A DNA stretch of 64,000 nucleotides. Source: Cepaea nemoralis (lineage: Eukaryota > Mollusca > Gastropoda > Stylommatophora > Helicidae). The translations under genes were made by a program, and so were the position numbers. Shown here one piece after another: positions 37,781 to 47,467 of the stretch (its first letter is position 1; every line of letters begins with the position of its first letter). Under the pieces are notes generated by a model, which did not search any database, was not told the DNA's origin, and saw only the letters and a program-made list of their open reading frames with translations. Location of the stretch: assembly GCA_014155875.1 (NCBI GenBank), contig JACEFZ010012596.1, positions 1 to 64,000 on the forward strand. Reading direction: 5' to 3'.

Positions 37781-38369
37781 TGTCAACAACTCATGTGCCA
37801 GGCATCATCGGATTCTTCTCCCACACCATACAAGAAACTTGCAAGTCGTGTGCGAGGAAAATACATGGTACATTTTATTGCCGTTGGCTCGTTACAGTTA
37901 TATGACAGTCGCTATTAAACCCACACACAAAGCCACAGAATTGCCTATCACTAGTTTCCTAAAGCCTATGCTAATTCTCTATCTATTTGGTTACACAAAA
38001 TTCCTATCGACTACCCTACGATGTGAACACTACAAGTCCCGTCTCCCGTCTGCCGATTCTCCTCGCGTGGTTACACACCACGCGGAGGGACCTTGAATCG
38101 TCCTTTGCCTTTTGCGTGTCAGGCCACTCGCCACGCTTACCTTAGCTTCTCCTGTTGAGTGGCGTTCGTGGCTATCATGTAGGCGGGATGCTGTCGTGAC
38201 CAGAGTGCTAACCCTCTGGTCAACGCCTCCGTGTCTCATGAGAGAACCAGTTACCCATCTCCCATTTCACCATATCCCCTGCCCTTACCTCGGGGCACCG
38301 TATCACCTCTTGGTCTCCTCGAGGTTGACTGCTCTTCCCGGTGGAGGGGTTACGTTCCAGTCTTTGACA
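37781..38369 (-). repeat. 3' LTR
   Basis: On the minus strand it starts TGTCAAAGACTGG and ends GTTGTTGACA, so the ends form TGTCAA/TTGACA. Against the 5' LTR I count only two substitutions and one single-base indel over about 570 bp, plus several changes in the last 20 bp. An AATAAA signal lies on the minus strand at about 37874-37879. Confidence 0.92.
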
Positions 38370-38385
38370 CACACCCTCCCCTCCT
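38370..38385 (-). other. Polypurine tract
   Basis: The minus strand reads AGGAGGGGAGGGTGTG immediately before the 3' LTR, where plus-strand DNA synthesis is primed in LTR elements. Confidence 0.8.
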
Positions 38386-40635
38386 GCGTTGCGTCATCAA
38401 CTTTCACTCACTGGTTGTGACGCAAGAGGTTTCTAAAAAATTAGTGTCTCTAATTTTTGTCAAAGACTGTAGATAACCTGGCTTTGGGTACTCTAATAGA
38501 CTTCTACTGACTATTGTCACAATGTAGTAACACTTTACTTGGCTACTGGCAATCGCCACAAACTTGTCTGGTTGGCGTGAGCCCTCTTCTCACATGCAAT
38601 ATTATATTTATTAGAGGTATGTCTGAACCGGACCGTTGTCTTATAAGACCTGCCCTCACATAGTAAATTAACTTACTACCCATACAAAGTTGACTTTCTT
38701 AGGGTCAACACATGAATTGCTTCATGTCCCCTATATAATATTTAACAACCATTACACAAGGTGTGTGCGACAGGCTTTACCTATTTCGCTTCCGCGTGTA
38801 AAGTTATATTTCACTGTTAAGTTAGTGTTTCGTTGTCTATTATGTCCCCTGACCCGAAGTTATCTCCCTTTGATCAATAAAATATGTATGTAATTTATGT
38901 GTTTGTTTTTCTGGTTGTTTGCGTGTTTGGATGTAATTAATATTCTAATCTAACTTCTAACCTGTGTATCTAACTATCATGTGTATGTATGTTAGTTTTT
39001 AAGTGCCATAATTCGGTTAAATGTGGCCACAAACAAGTGTATAACACTAATTCGTGACTACGTTCCCTTATTATGAACCTTAAAATACTTAATGTAAAAT
39101 CTAAACTAAATTACACACAACATATTTACAACAGCACATTTTCATCAACGAAAACAAACATTTAACGCAGCCAACAATTAATAGTCGCGATGAGCAGCAG
39201 AAAAACTCGCTGACCAATATCACTCTCTCCTGTATATTAGACATTCGCTCTCACTTTCACACTTCTGTTCCACGTCTTTCACCCTTAATCCTGTCACACA
39301 TCTTTCATCCTCCCAATTATTTAAAAACCTTGGAGTGACACTGTACAAATTTGGCTCAGTTTGAGAAAGTTGAGCTCAATGACTGTGCGACAATCGCTGC
39401 ACGAGTCATATATTTACATTATATTTACATGCAAGAGAAAGGGTTGATGGTTTGTCCCCTTGGTCCTATCAACCACTATGTTTTACTAAAATAAAACTCT
39501 AAATACTAATATACTAATACTAATTCTATAAATATGTATTTAATGTGTTAACTACTTTAATATATTTTGTAACATTAATGCTAAGATATGCTTTCATTAA
39601 TCCTAATCTTTATCTATTCTAAGGGATGTAATCTAACTAATTAAATGAAATTGATGTGATATGAGTTATGTATCTTTCTGAAGTGGGTAATGTGAAAACA
39701 AATTATGTACCTTTATAAAAATGGGTAATGTGAAATATAACACAATTATACCTAATGTTTTTAACTGCAAAACAAGATATATGACTGGTGTTCTTAATCT
39801 AAATGATGTACATGCTGTATGTTCAATTATCTAATCTTTTTATCCTATTACGATATAAAATGATGATAATAGTAAATGGTAATGTTTGCTAGATGGTATG
39901 GTTCATTAGGATGGAATGAACTGAACTGAAATGAAGCTAAGTGAAATGTAACAACCTAAATGGTACTATTCTTATCAAAACTTTAATCTAGTTTATAATT
40001 AACTATTATTACGTCTAAATTACTATTCTAATTTAATTTTAAGCTAAGTAAGTAGGTCAATTACTGAACTATCTAAACTATTAAAAAAAATGAAAACTAT
40101 TATATTTCCTAATCTAACTCTAATTTATCACTATCTTAAAATGTTATCTTACATATCACAATAAGTTTATATACATGGTATTCAGTTACCTCAGGTTAGT
40201 TGTTGCCTGAATGTTTGTACATTGGTTTTATAGGCATACTATATATACACAATTGGCCTGGGTATCTGAAATACATTGCACAGTCATACTTGAGTCCTAT
40301 GGTTAGTGCACCTGTAGAGTTAGCTGGTGTCGTAGATCACTATTTTCGTGTCTGTATTTATGTACTGTTCTGACACTGTTTTTCTGTGCTTAACACAACC
40401 GACTACACCGGAATGGAGCTTAGTAGGTAATGAGCTGTCCCAGTTCACACGGTGTTAATTTGTCTTCGGAGCACAGTTTTTCTTTTGATGTCTACGGACA
40501 CATGGTAGTTCACTGTTCTTGGTACATGATTAAGCACATAATGTCGCTGTATATGTAACATATTTCACATAGAATATTCTTATGTACTTATTTAATAACT
40601 ACTACTCTACACTTCTATGTGGAATTTCAGGTATT
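38386..40635. other. Non-coding 3' part of the LTR element, with hairpins
   Basis: About 2.2 kb between RNase H and the polypurine tract with no supported gene. It is very AT-rich from about 39450 to 40200. Two inverted repeats stand out at its end: TTGCGTCA...TGACGCAA (38389-38396 with 38418-38425) and AAAAATTAG TGTCT CTAATTTTT (about 38436-38459). Confidence 0.6.
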
Positions 40636-40639
40636 TCTA

Positions 40640-41342
40640 CCTCAGATGGATCTAGCGACCACCTGTATATACGGTCATTCCGATCCACACCACTTTGTAT
40701 GACCGTGATTGGGGAGTTGTCAGTCGGGACAATGCAGTGAACATCTGTCAGAAATCGATGGAGCTTTCTCACCGCATAGATGACGCTTAGGGTTTTTCAA
40801 CTCTGATCTGGAATATCTGGACTCAGCAGGTGTGATCTTACGGTTCACGTAGCAAATCGGGTGGAAGATGCCCTCAAAAAATTGGCCTAGTACTGCTGGC
40901 ATCTGTCCTAGAATAATAAACGAGCCTAGGATTAGGCAAGCGGAGGATTGGAACATTACTAAAAAGGATTTTCAATTTTGACAATGCAGAAATTAATAAT
41001 GCATCTTTGACATTTCATTTTACAGATGTTTTTAAAACATTGGAAAATACACTTGTAATTTCCCTTAAATTTGGTATTAGTTTGCTATAGTAATATAATA
41101 ATCCCAAAAGGCTTCTGACCTGCTGCTTTGTGGTAGGCATGGTCAGATTCATAATTTTTGTAATAATTCAATTGTCAGTCTTAAGTTGACCTTGTGAAAT
41201 GACATGACCCAAAAAATGAATTTCTTTTAGGCCCAATTCAACTTTGCTCGGTTTGACAGTGAGACCGAAGAGTCGCACTCTGTCAAAGACATGTTTTAGT
41301 TTCAGTCAGTGTGTTGTCCAGTCATCAGTATGGAAACATATA
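40640..41342 (-). pseudogene. LTR element reverse transcriptase and RNase H, truncated
   Basis: The minus translation starts at a damaged catalytic block (HDICFHTDDW where Y-x-DD is expected). It continues RVRLFGLTVKPSKVELGLKE, IHFLGHVISQGQLKT and RSLLGLLYYSKLIPN, the typical Ty3/gypsy RT palm-thumb sequence. From about 40956 it gives AVLGQFFEGIFHPICYVNRK, then ITPAESRYS, and a remnant HRFLTDVHCIVPTDNSP, the RNase H domain. In-frame stops and shifts are present. The fingers and first palm motifs are absent. It follows the integrase C-terminus directly. Confidence 0.85.
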
Positions 41343-42047
41343 TCATGCGTATTCTGTAAGCTCATTAAATGTATGCATCTTGTCGGATTTGCCAGTGTCG
41401 CTAACTAGTGTAGTTGCGCTATGTATGTCTGTCGTCTTATTATTAGGTGTGGGTGCACTGTGTTCGTCTGTCTCTACTCCTGTCTCTTGTCGTGAAAAGT
41501 AAAGTTTCAACATGTTGACATGGAATATCTTTAAGTGTCCGTTTATCGATATTTCATAGTCAACATTTGAAATTCCACATACCACCTTGAATGGTCCTTG
41601 CCATTTTGTTTGTCTGGAAGTAACCGAAGTATGTTTTGATCTGGTTTACGATCAATTGTTCAAGCACCCTTGTTTGTGTATTGGTAAATTTGACCCTCCC
41701 TCTCAAAGGTCTAGAAGCCAGAGTAGAGGTAGTACTTTAGCTGTGAGATGTTTACCCTTATGTAATAATTGTTGACCGATATTACAAAAACGATAAAATA
41801 ATTTCATATCATTCCAAAACCCTGGCCAATGAAAATGAGTCTGAAATCTAGGCCTGGTTTTGTCTTTTGCCAGGTGACCAGCAAGCGGTGACTCATGTGC
41901 AGTTTTTTGCACAGTTAGGCGGTGTTGTACAGGTCGCACCGTTTGCTGATTCTCATGGTTATCAGTTGTAAAATATCTAGTAAGAAAGCCATTATTAGGT
42001 TTAAAGAACCATGAGACATTTTTGGTTACTTTGGCTCTTTCTTTCAT
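41343..42047 (-). pseudogene. LTR element integrase, core deleted
   Basis: The minus translation begins with a pre-integrase region (ERAKVTKNVSWFFKPNNGFL, TRYFTTDNHEN). The zinc-finger block follows (RLTVQKTAHESPLAGHLAKD, THFHWPGFWNDMKLFYRFCN); its two His are present but only one of the two Cys. The catalytic DDE core expected next is missing. The sequence resumes with the C-terminal domain (TKWQGPFKVVCGISNVDYEI, NGHLKIFHVNMLKLYFSR) at about 41490-41620. The position between protease and RT is the notable feature. Confidence 0.83.
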
Positions 42048-42661
42048 AATTTTAAATAAGGAGACACACTAGGATCAGCTTTCTGCTGTTCTATGAATTT
42101 CTGTCTGTTGGTATCATCTGTGCCAGTTGGAGAAAGCAACAGTAGTCTCTCATCTTGTAGTGTGTCTTGATGTTTTACAGTGTCTGCTCTAGTTGTTGCA
42201 TTAGCTGCATGTAATCTTTCCCATGCAGCTATTTCATCGCTAGTACATTGTTTCAGTTGGGGTAAGCAACCCAAAATCAAATCAGTACAAGGGTTGTCAA
42301 GTATTGCACAAGTAAAGGTACCCGAAAGGAAAGGAGTGTTAATACGGGCTTTGGCCAAAGGGTAAATTTCAATGTTACCCGAAAAGGTTCGGCATTTGAC
42401 AGAGTCACCTGTATAGTCATCTGGACTCACCAGTTCCTTTCTAAGACCAATAAGGGTGCTGCCGCTGTCCAGCAAACATTGGCATGGTCTATCGTTGACC
42501 ATTGCATTGTGGAACACCAAATTGCCTCTGGAGGCTAATGCTGCATTTACACTCTCAGTTGAGCATGGTACTGTATGTCCACATTCTAATTTTCCGTCTG
42601 CATGAAATTGGTGACATCGTTCACAACTGTCAAAGCTTAACATATCGTTTACACAACACAC
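42044..42661 (-). pseudogene. LTR element aspartic protease
   Basis: The minus frame contains MVNDRPCQCLLDSGSTLIGL with the active-site DSGS(T), then YPLAKARINTPFLSGTFTCA and CTDLILGCLPQL, the hydrophobic-hydrophobic-G motif that closes retroviral-type proteases. The protein would process the gag-pol polyprotein as a dimer. This stretch is open and its end overlaps the start of the integrase frame. Confidence 0.85.
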
Positions 42662-42663
42662 AT

Positions 42664-44140
42664 CTTCAGATTCCTTAAAGGTAAGTACATTTTCAACTCA
42701 CACTCAGTCTCACTACCACTATCAGAAGATGTATCAATCAAAATAGCATTGTTGGCTTTCATACGTTGGCGGCCCAGGCACTTATTTGAATAATGGCCAG
42801 TAGCTGGAACAAAAAAAAACATTTGATTGCACGCCTGTATGCAGATCTTTTATTTTGTTGCTTCTTGATAACATCCTCAAGATGCGCCGGATAATTTGGC
42901 GATTTGTCACACATAGAATAAGTGTCATGCAAAAGTTGACAATAAATACACTTTGACACTTTTCTATCTTTGTTGTCAGATTTCTGAAAGGGTTTTCTGT
43001 TACTCTGATAGTTTTTAGGCTGGTCTTTCACAAAAGCAACTATTTCAGAGTCATTTGAGGTCTTAAAAATATCTCTGTTAGAAGAAAAATATGCTGAGCC
43101 TTTCTTTTCAAACTGCTCGATGTTCTCAATGTCTGACTGTTGCAAAAATTTAGCAAAAGGAGATGGTATAGTGGATATGACTTTATCCATGGCTATTAAA
43201 TTTTTCAGTCTATCAAAGTCTTTTCCTATGTTAGCTGCTTTTAGCCATCTATCTAGTACACTCTGAACATTTGAGACGTAATCAATGAAAGTCTCACTAG
43301 GTTTAGGTTTTAAATTTGAGAACTGAACCTGATACCCAGGGGCATCAAGTAAAAAGTGTTGCATTATCCTATCATGGATGTATTGATAGTTAGATCTAAG
43401 ATCCGTTGGTATAGATTCTATCACTTTAAGGGGCTCACCACTCAGGTTCTTCATATAAATCATAGCCCACATCTCTATTGGCACTTGGTGATATTTAAAC
43501 TGGTACTCTACATTTTCTGTCCAGGCTGATATGGAATCATCTTTACAATATGGTTTGATAATGTTTTTGTATTTATTGAACTTATTTTCCTCTTGTTGAC
43601 TTTTTAGTTTAGTGGCAGAGATCTCTGCGTGTGAGTCTACATCCATACCTTTCATCTTTAACTGTGTCTCTGATTCTACCTGAATTTGTTTTTCCTTAAC
43701 TCTTGCCATTTCATCTATCTCTTTTGCTTTAGTTCTCTCTCTTGATCTAATGTCTTTTGTTTTAGTTCTTTCTCCTGATCTAGTTGCTTTTGCTTTAATT
43801 CTAGTTCTTTCTGTTTAATCTCTATTTCTTTCTGTTTATTTTCCTTATCCTGTTCTAACTGTTGTTGCTTAATCTGCTTATCATGTTCTAACTGTTGTTG
43901 TTTAACCTCTAATTCTTTTTGTTTAATCTGTTTGTCATCTTCTAGCTGTTTTTGTTTTGTTATCTCAGCTAGTTGTGCCATCTCTTTTTGATGCTGTCTT
44001 TCTTGTTCTCTTTCCCGTGCGCGTTCGTCTCTCTCTGCATCTTTTGCTTCTTTAAATTTCCTATCAGCATATTCTTCTAGCTCTTTACCTGTATATTGCA
44101 TTTCTTTCCCTGCTTTTACGAAATCAGCTAACGTAGCCAT
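42664..44140 (-). pseudogene. LTR element gag with coiled coil and zinc-finger region
   Basis: The likely start is the ATG at 44140 (MATLADFVKAGKEMQYTG). Residues of about 30-140 are a Lys/Gln/Glu-rich coiled coil (repeats such as QKELEVKQQQLEHDKQIK). A frameshift at about 43712 leads to the capsid-like part (YCKDDSISAWTENVEYQFKY, NLKPKPSETFIDYVSNVQSV, STIPSPFAKFLQQSD). A Cys/His region follows (KCIYCQLLHDTYSMC), then a second knuckle disrupted by a T-run near 42810-42820 (GHYSNKC downstream of the break). The same capsid motifs occur in the element at 55975-59480. Confidence 0.85.
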
Positions 44141-45325
44141 GATGTTGAGTAATGCTTGAGTTGACCTACACTGCACTGTTTATTCACTTATATATCTTTG
44201 ATATGTTATGTTTGTTACTCGCTGAGCACTACCAATTGTACTCTCAGTATATTTGCTGAAAAATGTTTTCCCTGCAAAATCAGAGTACAAAAATATGCTA
44301 GTGTCTCATAAGCTGAAAAAGAGATGCACTATTAATCACATTGCATGCCAAAAATATTGGGTATACTCAACTTAATGTTCCCGAGAATCAGGGAACAGCA
44401 ATCCGGCAACACAGGTCACCTTGTTTGGCACTTTGGCATAGACACACGTTTAGTAATCAGGACAACTTGTTTGGTACACCCACATACACATGTGTTATCT
44501 GCTCAGCTGTTGTTCACCCTGATTTACAGAGCAGCAATAATTAACAACTGGTAAACGAAATGATCTTCTAGACAAATTGGGACAATGACAATGACAAGCC
44601 CACGAACAAACAAGAATTTAGGTTAATTAATATTTAATGTCAATGTCTTGTCTTCGTTCTAACCGTATATGCCTTTCGTCACTATCCTAGTTTAGTTTAT
44701 GTAAGTGTTGTGCAAACCAAGTCTAATTTGCATAGCCAGAAAGTAGTCCCATCGTGACAGTAAACGAAGAAAAAGTACGAACAAAACTATCCATAATTGC
44801 TTTTAAATAAATGAAAATACCATAACAATGTTTAAATAAATAAATATATTCAATTACTAACTTAAATCAACAAATAATAAATAATATAATGTACAGATTC
44901 AGGCGGGCAGCAGCTTGGCGATTTTGTAAACACTTGAATGCTGAATGCAAATGGCGTAGGAAAACTGCTTGTCAATTATCCTACGTCAGACGCGCAGCGC
45001 TATTTTTAGCTTGCAAAAATCGATAATGTCGGCTGGCTGTGTATCGCTCCGCCATGAATCATCTTAGGTACTTATTCATAAATAAATAGGTAAATACATA
45101 AATAAATGGAAAGAAATAAGAATATCAATACTTACAATCTTGAAGAACACATGATTTAACTAAACCATAATTTAATAAACACAATTACACAATATATTTC
45201 GTCACGATAGGCACAACCTTAGCCCGCAACTTGTTCTTGTCTGCACAAATTACCGTCACTGACACAAATCAAACCCTAGTCTGGAGCCGTGGAAGAGTGG
45301 ATTAGCTTGATTTTTCGTCTAAGCA
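44141..45325. other. 5' leader of the LTR element
   Basis: Non-coding in the minus direction, between the primer binding site and gag. It is AT-rich, with small open frames of no recognisable content. Confidence 0.6.
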
Positions 45326-45340
45326 CCACTTCTGACACCA
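45326..45340 (-). other. Primer binding site, tRNA-Leu type
   Basis: The minus strand reads TGGTGTCAGAAGTGG, complementary to CCACTTCTGACACCA, the 3' end (with CCA) of a common animal leucine tRNA. It lies 10-15 bp inside the 5' LTR. Confidence 0.82.
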
Positions 45341-45350
45341 CATTAATCCT

Positions 45351-45944
45351 TGAAAGTCAACAAGACATGTTCCAGGCATCATCGGATTCTTCTCCCACAC
45401 CATACAAGAAACTTGCAAGTCGTGTGCGAGGAAATTACATGGTACATTTTATTGCCGTTGGCTCGTTACAGTTATATGACAGTCGCTATTAAACCCACAC
45501 ACAAAGCCACAGAATTGCCTATCACTAGTTTCCTAAAGCCTATGCTAATTCTCTATCTATTTGGTTACACAAAATTCCTATCGACTACTCTACGATGTGA
45601 ACACTACAAGTCCCGTCTCCCGTCTGCCGATTCTCCTCGCGTGGTTACACACCACGCGGAGGGACCTTGAATCGTCCTTTGCCTTTTGCGTGTCAGGCCA
45701 CTCGCCACGCTTACCTTAGCTTCTCCTGTTGAGTGGCGTTCGTGGCTATCATGTAGGCGGGATGCTGTCGTGACCAGAGTGCTAACCCTCTGGTCAACGC
45801 CTCCGTGTCTCATGAGAGAACCAGTTACCCATCTCCCATTTCACCATATCCCCTGCCCTTACCTCGGGGCACCGTATCACCTCTTGGTCTCCTCCGAGGT
45901 TGACTGCTCTTCCCGGTGGAGGGGTTACGTTCCAGTCTTTGACA
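45351..45944 (-). repeat. 5' LTR
   Basis: Nearly identical to 37781-38369. It starts TGTCAAAGACTGG on the minus strand at 45944. The inner end is less certain (45351-45356) because its last bases differ from the other LTR. A minus-strand AATAAA at 45448-45453 could end transcripts of the host gene that read into the element. Confidence 0.9.
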
Positions 45945-46545
45945 GTAATACAGCTCGCCCCAATGTATGTCTTCTGCTCTGGTCGAGATAGAGGATTCTC
46001 TTCACTGCAGTTGCCATTATTACTTTTGGTTTGATTCCAAAACCTGTACAACAAATAGCAAGCCACTGGAAACAGAATAATAGTTAAAATGCTAATAATT
46101 ATTATTACCACAGTAGTGTTTGTTACAAAGACACTTATTATGAAGGAAAAAACCCCATGAATAGTTATTACAAAAACAAGGCACACTTCTAGCGAATTCA
46201 TATAATTAGTTTTCTCTTGCTTGTGATTATATACACATTTCCGCCGTTTCAAAATCAAATAAGCAACAATTACCAAAACTGCAAAAATAATAGAAACAAG
46301 ACAAGCAATTCTATTAATACTCATTCCCGAATCTGTGTTCTTGAAAATATCATTTCCTGTACGACAACTGGCAGGGAGTTGTCCGCCACTGAACTCTGAA
46401 CAGTCCTGGCAAGATGTCCTGTTATGATTGAGGACATCATTATAGGTTCCCTCTCTACAGCGCTGACATGTCAAGGAATTATTGATGCTGTTGATGAACT
46501 CATTTTGTCCACAAACTTGTATGTGTTCTGAAGTAATTGGCTTAC
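45945..46545 (-). CDS. TNFR-like gene: exon B (last ectodomain module, membrane segments)
   Basis: The splice acceptor CCCAACAG ends at 46546. The exon starts GT-AAG, which completes the phase 1 codon left by exon A. It encodes KPITSEHIQVCGQNEF and a Cys-rich module (LTCQRCREGTYNDV, SCQDCSEFSGG). A hydrophobic segment follows (IACLVSIIFAVLVIVAYLIL) with a positive stop KRRKC, then two more (LEVCLVFVITIHGVFSFIIS and VVIIIISILTIILFPVACYL) ahead of a short polar tail. Three membrane segments are unusual for a TNF receptor, and no death domain is seen. The LTR element cuts the exon after ...TYIGASCI. In this allele the frame reads on into the LTR for about 50 codons and stops at 45794. Confidence 0.78.
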
Positions 46546-46574
46546 CTGTTGGGATATAGACAACATTGGTTACT

Positions 46575-47460
46575 TTAACTTATTCTTCTTCTTTCGTTCG
46601 CTTGAAATATGTCAATATCTGCAATGTCGTCTCTTGCATGAATTGAACTGTTTTTTTTCAGTTCACACAGTGGTCCATAGAGTTTATCTTCCACTGTCGT
46701 CTCTCTAGGCCAGAAGGTTTGCCTAGATATGTTATATTTTGGGCAGTCTTGGAGTATGTGCTCTGCTGTCTGCGACGCCAATCCACATGTGCACATGGCT
46801 GTTTCACCAATCTTGAATTTTGTATACATGTGGTTGCGTAATCTATTGTGTCCTGTTCTGAGGCGCAGAATAATGACTTGTTCTGGTCTGTCCATAATGT
46901 GGTAGTCATCTTGAGCAGGTTTTGGTGGCTTTCTGACTGATTTGATCATTCTTTTCTTTTGGTGGTATGTAACGGGCACATCAGGCTGTTCCTCTTTGGC
47001 TCCTTCCTTAGCCAATTGATCAGCTCTGTCGTTTCCGGGTACTCCACAGTGGGATGGTATCCACTGTATGGTGACTTTATGCTGACTGCTAAGTTCAGAA
47101 AGTAGTGTCCTTAGTACTGGCAATTTCCCAGAGAGGAGCGCCTCGAGTACTGATTTTGCATCTGTTAGTAGCACCACAGGTTGTGTACCATTGCTGTTAT
47201 TTAGTAATTTCTCTGTTGCTATCTTGATTGCCTCAATTTCGGCATCATAGTTATGGCAGTACTTTCCTGTCGGTACTCTGGCTGTGTCCCTAGTATTATT
47301 TGGGTATTCTATGTACACTCCCGCTCCTCCATTTCGAACAGCATTTTGTGCTGACCCATCTGTGTAGACTCGGATCCAGAGGTCCTAGGGGTATTCTTCA
47401 TCAAGGAAGCTGAGAGTGGCTGTTCTGCGCTGCACACTGTTCTGTTCTTCCTTGTCAAAT
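46575..47460 (-). pseudogene. LINE RNase H domain
   Basis: The minus translation RIWIRVYTDGSAQNAVRNGG has the first Asp, AEIEAIKIATEKL the Glu, VVLLTDAKSVLEALL the second Asp and WIPSHCGVPGNDRADQLAKE the His and final Asp, a complete RNase H motif set. A Cys/His tail follows (MCTCGLASQTAEHILQDCPK). An in-frame TAG lies at about 47385, just upstream of the domain. The frame runs through the element's 3' end and its stop (46575-46577) lies in the target duplication. Confidence 0.88.
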
Positions 47461-47467
47461 ATTCCTC

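Larger units (their letters stand above)
37781..45944 (-). mobile_element. LTR retrotransposon, Gmr1-like, complete ends
   Basis: The element is 8164 bp with two direct LTRs, a leucine-tRNA-type primer binding site, a polypurine tract and a perfect 5-bp target duplication, GTAAT (37776-37780 and 45945-45949). On the minus strand the coding order is gag, zinc-finger region, aspartic protease, integrase zinc finger and C-terminal region, then reverse transcriptase and RNase H. Integrase before RT is the order of Gmr1-type Ty3/gypsy elements. The integrase catalytic core and the N-terminal half of RT are missing, and frames are broken, so it cannot encode its own movement. No envelope-like gene is seen. 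It interrupts exon B of the TNFR-like gene in the same orientation. Confidence 0.9.

Noticed and set aside
45604..45813. Small ORFs inside the LTRs (also 38030-38239)
   Set aside because: Identical in both LTRs simply because the LTRs are copies; no domain.
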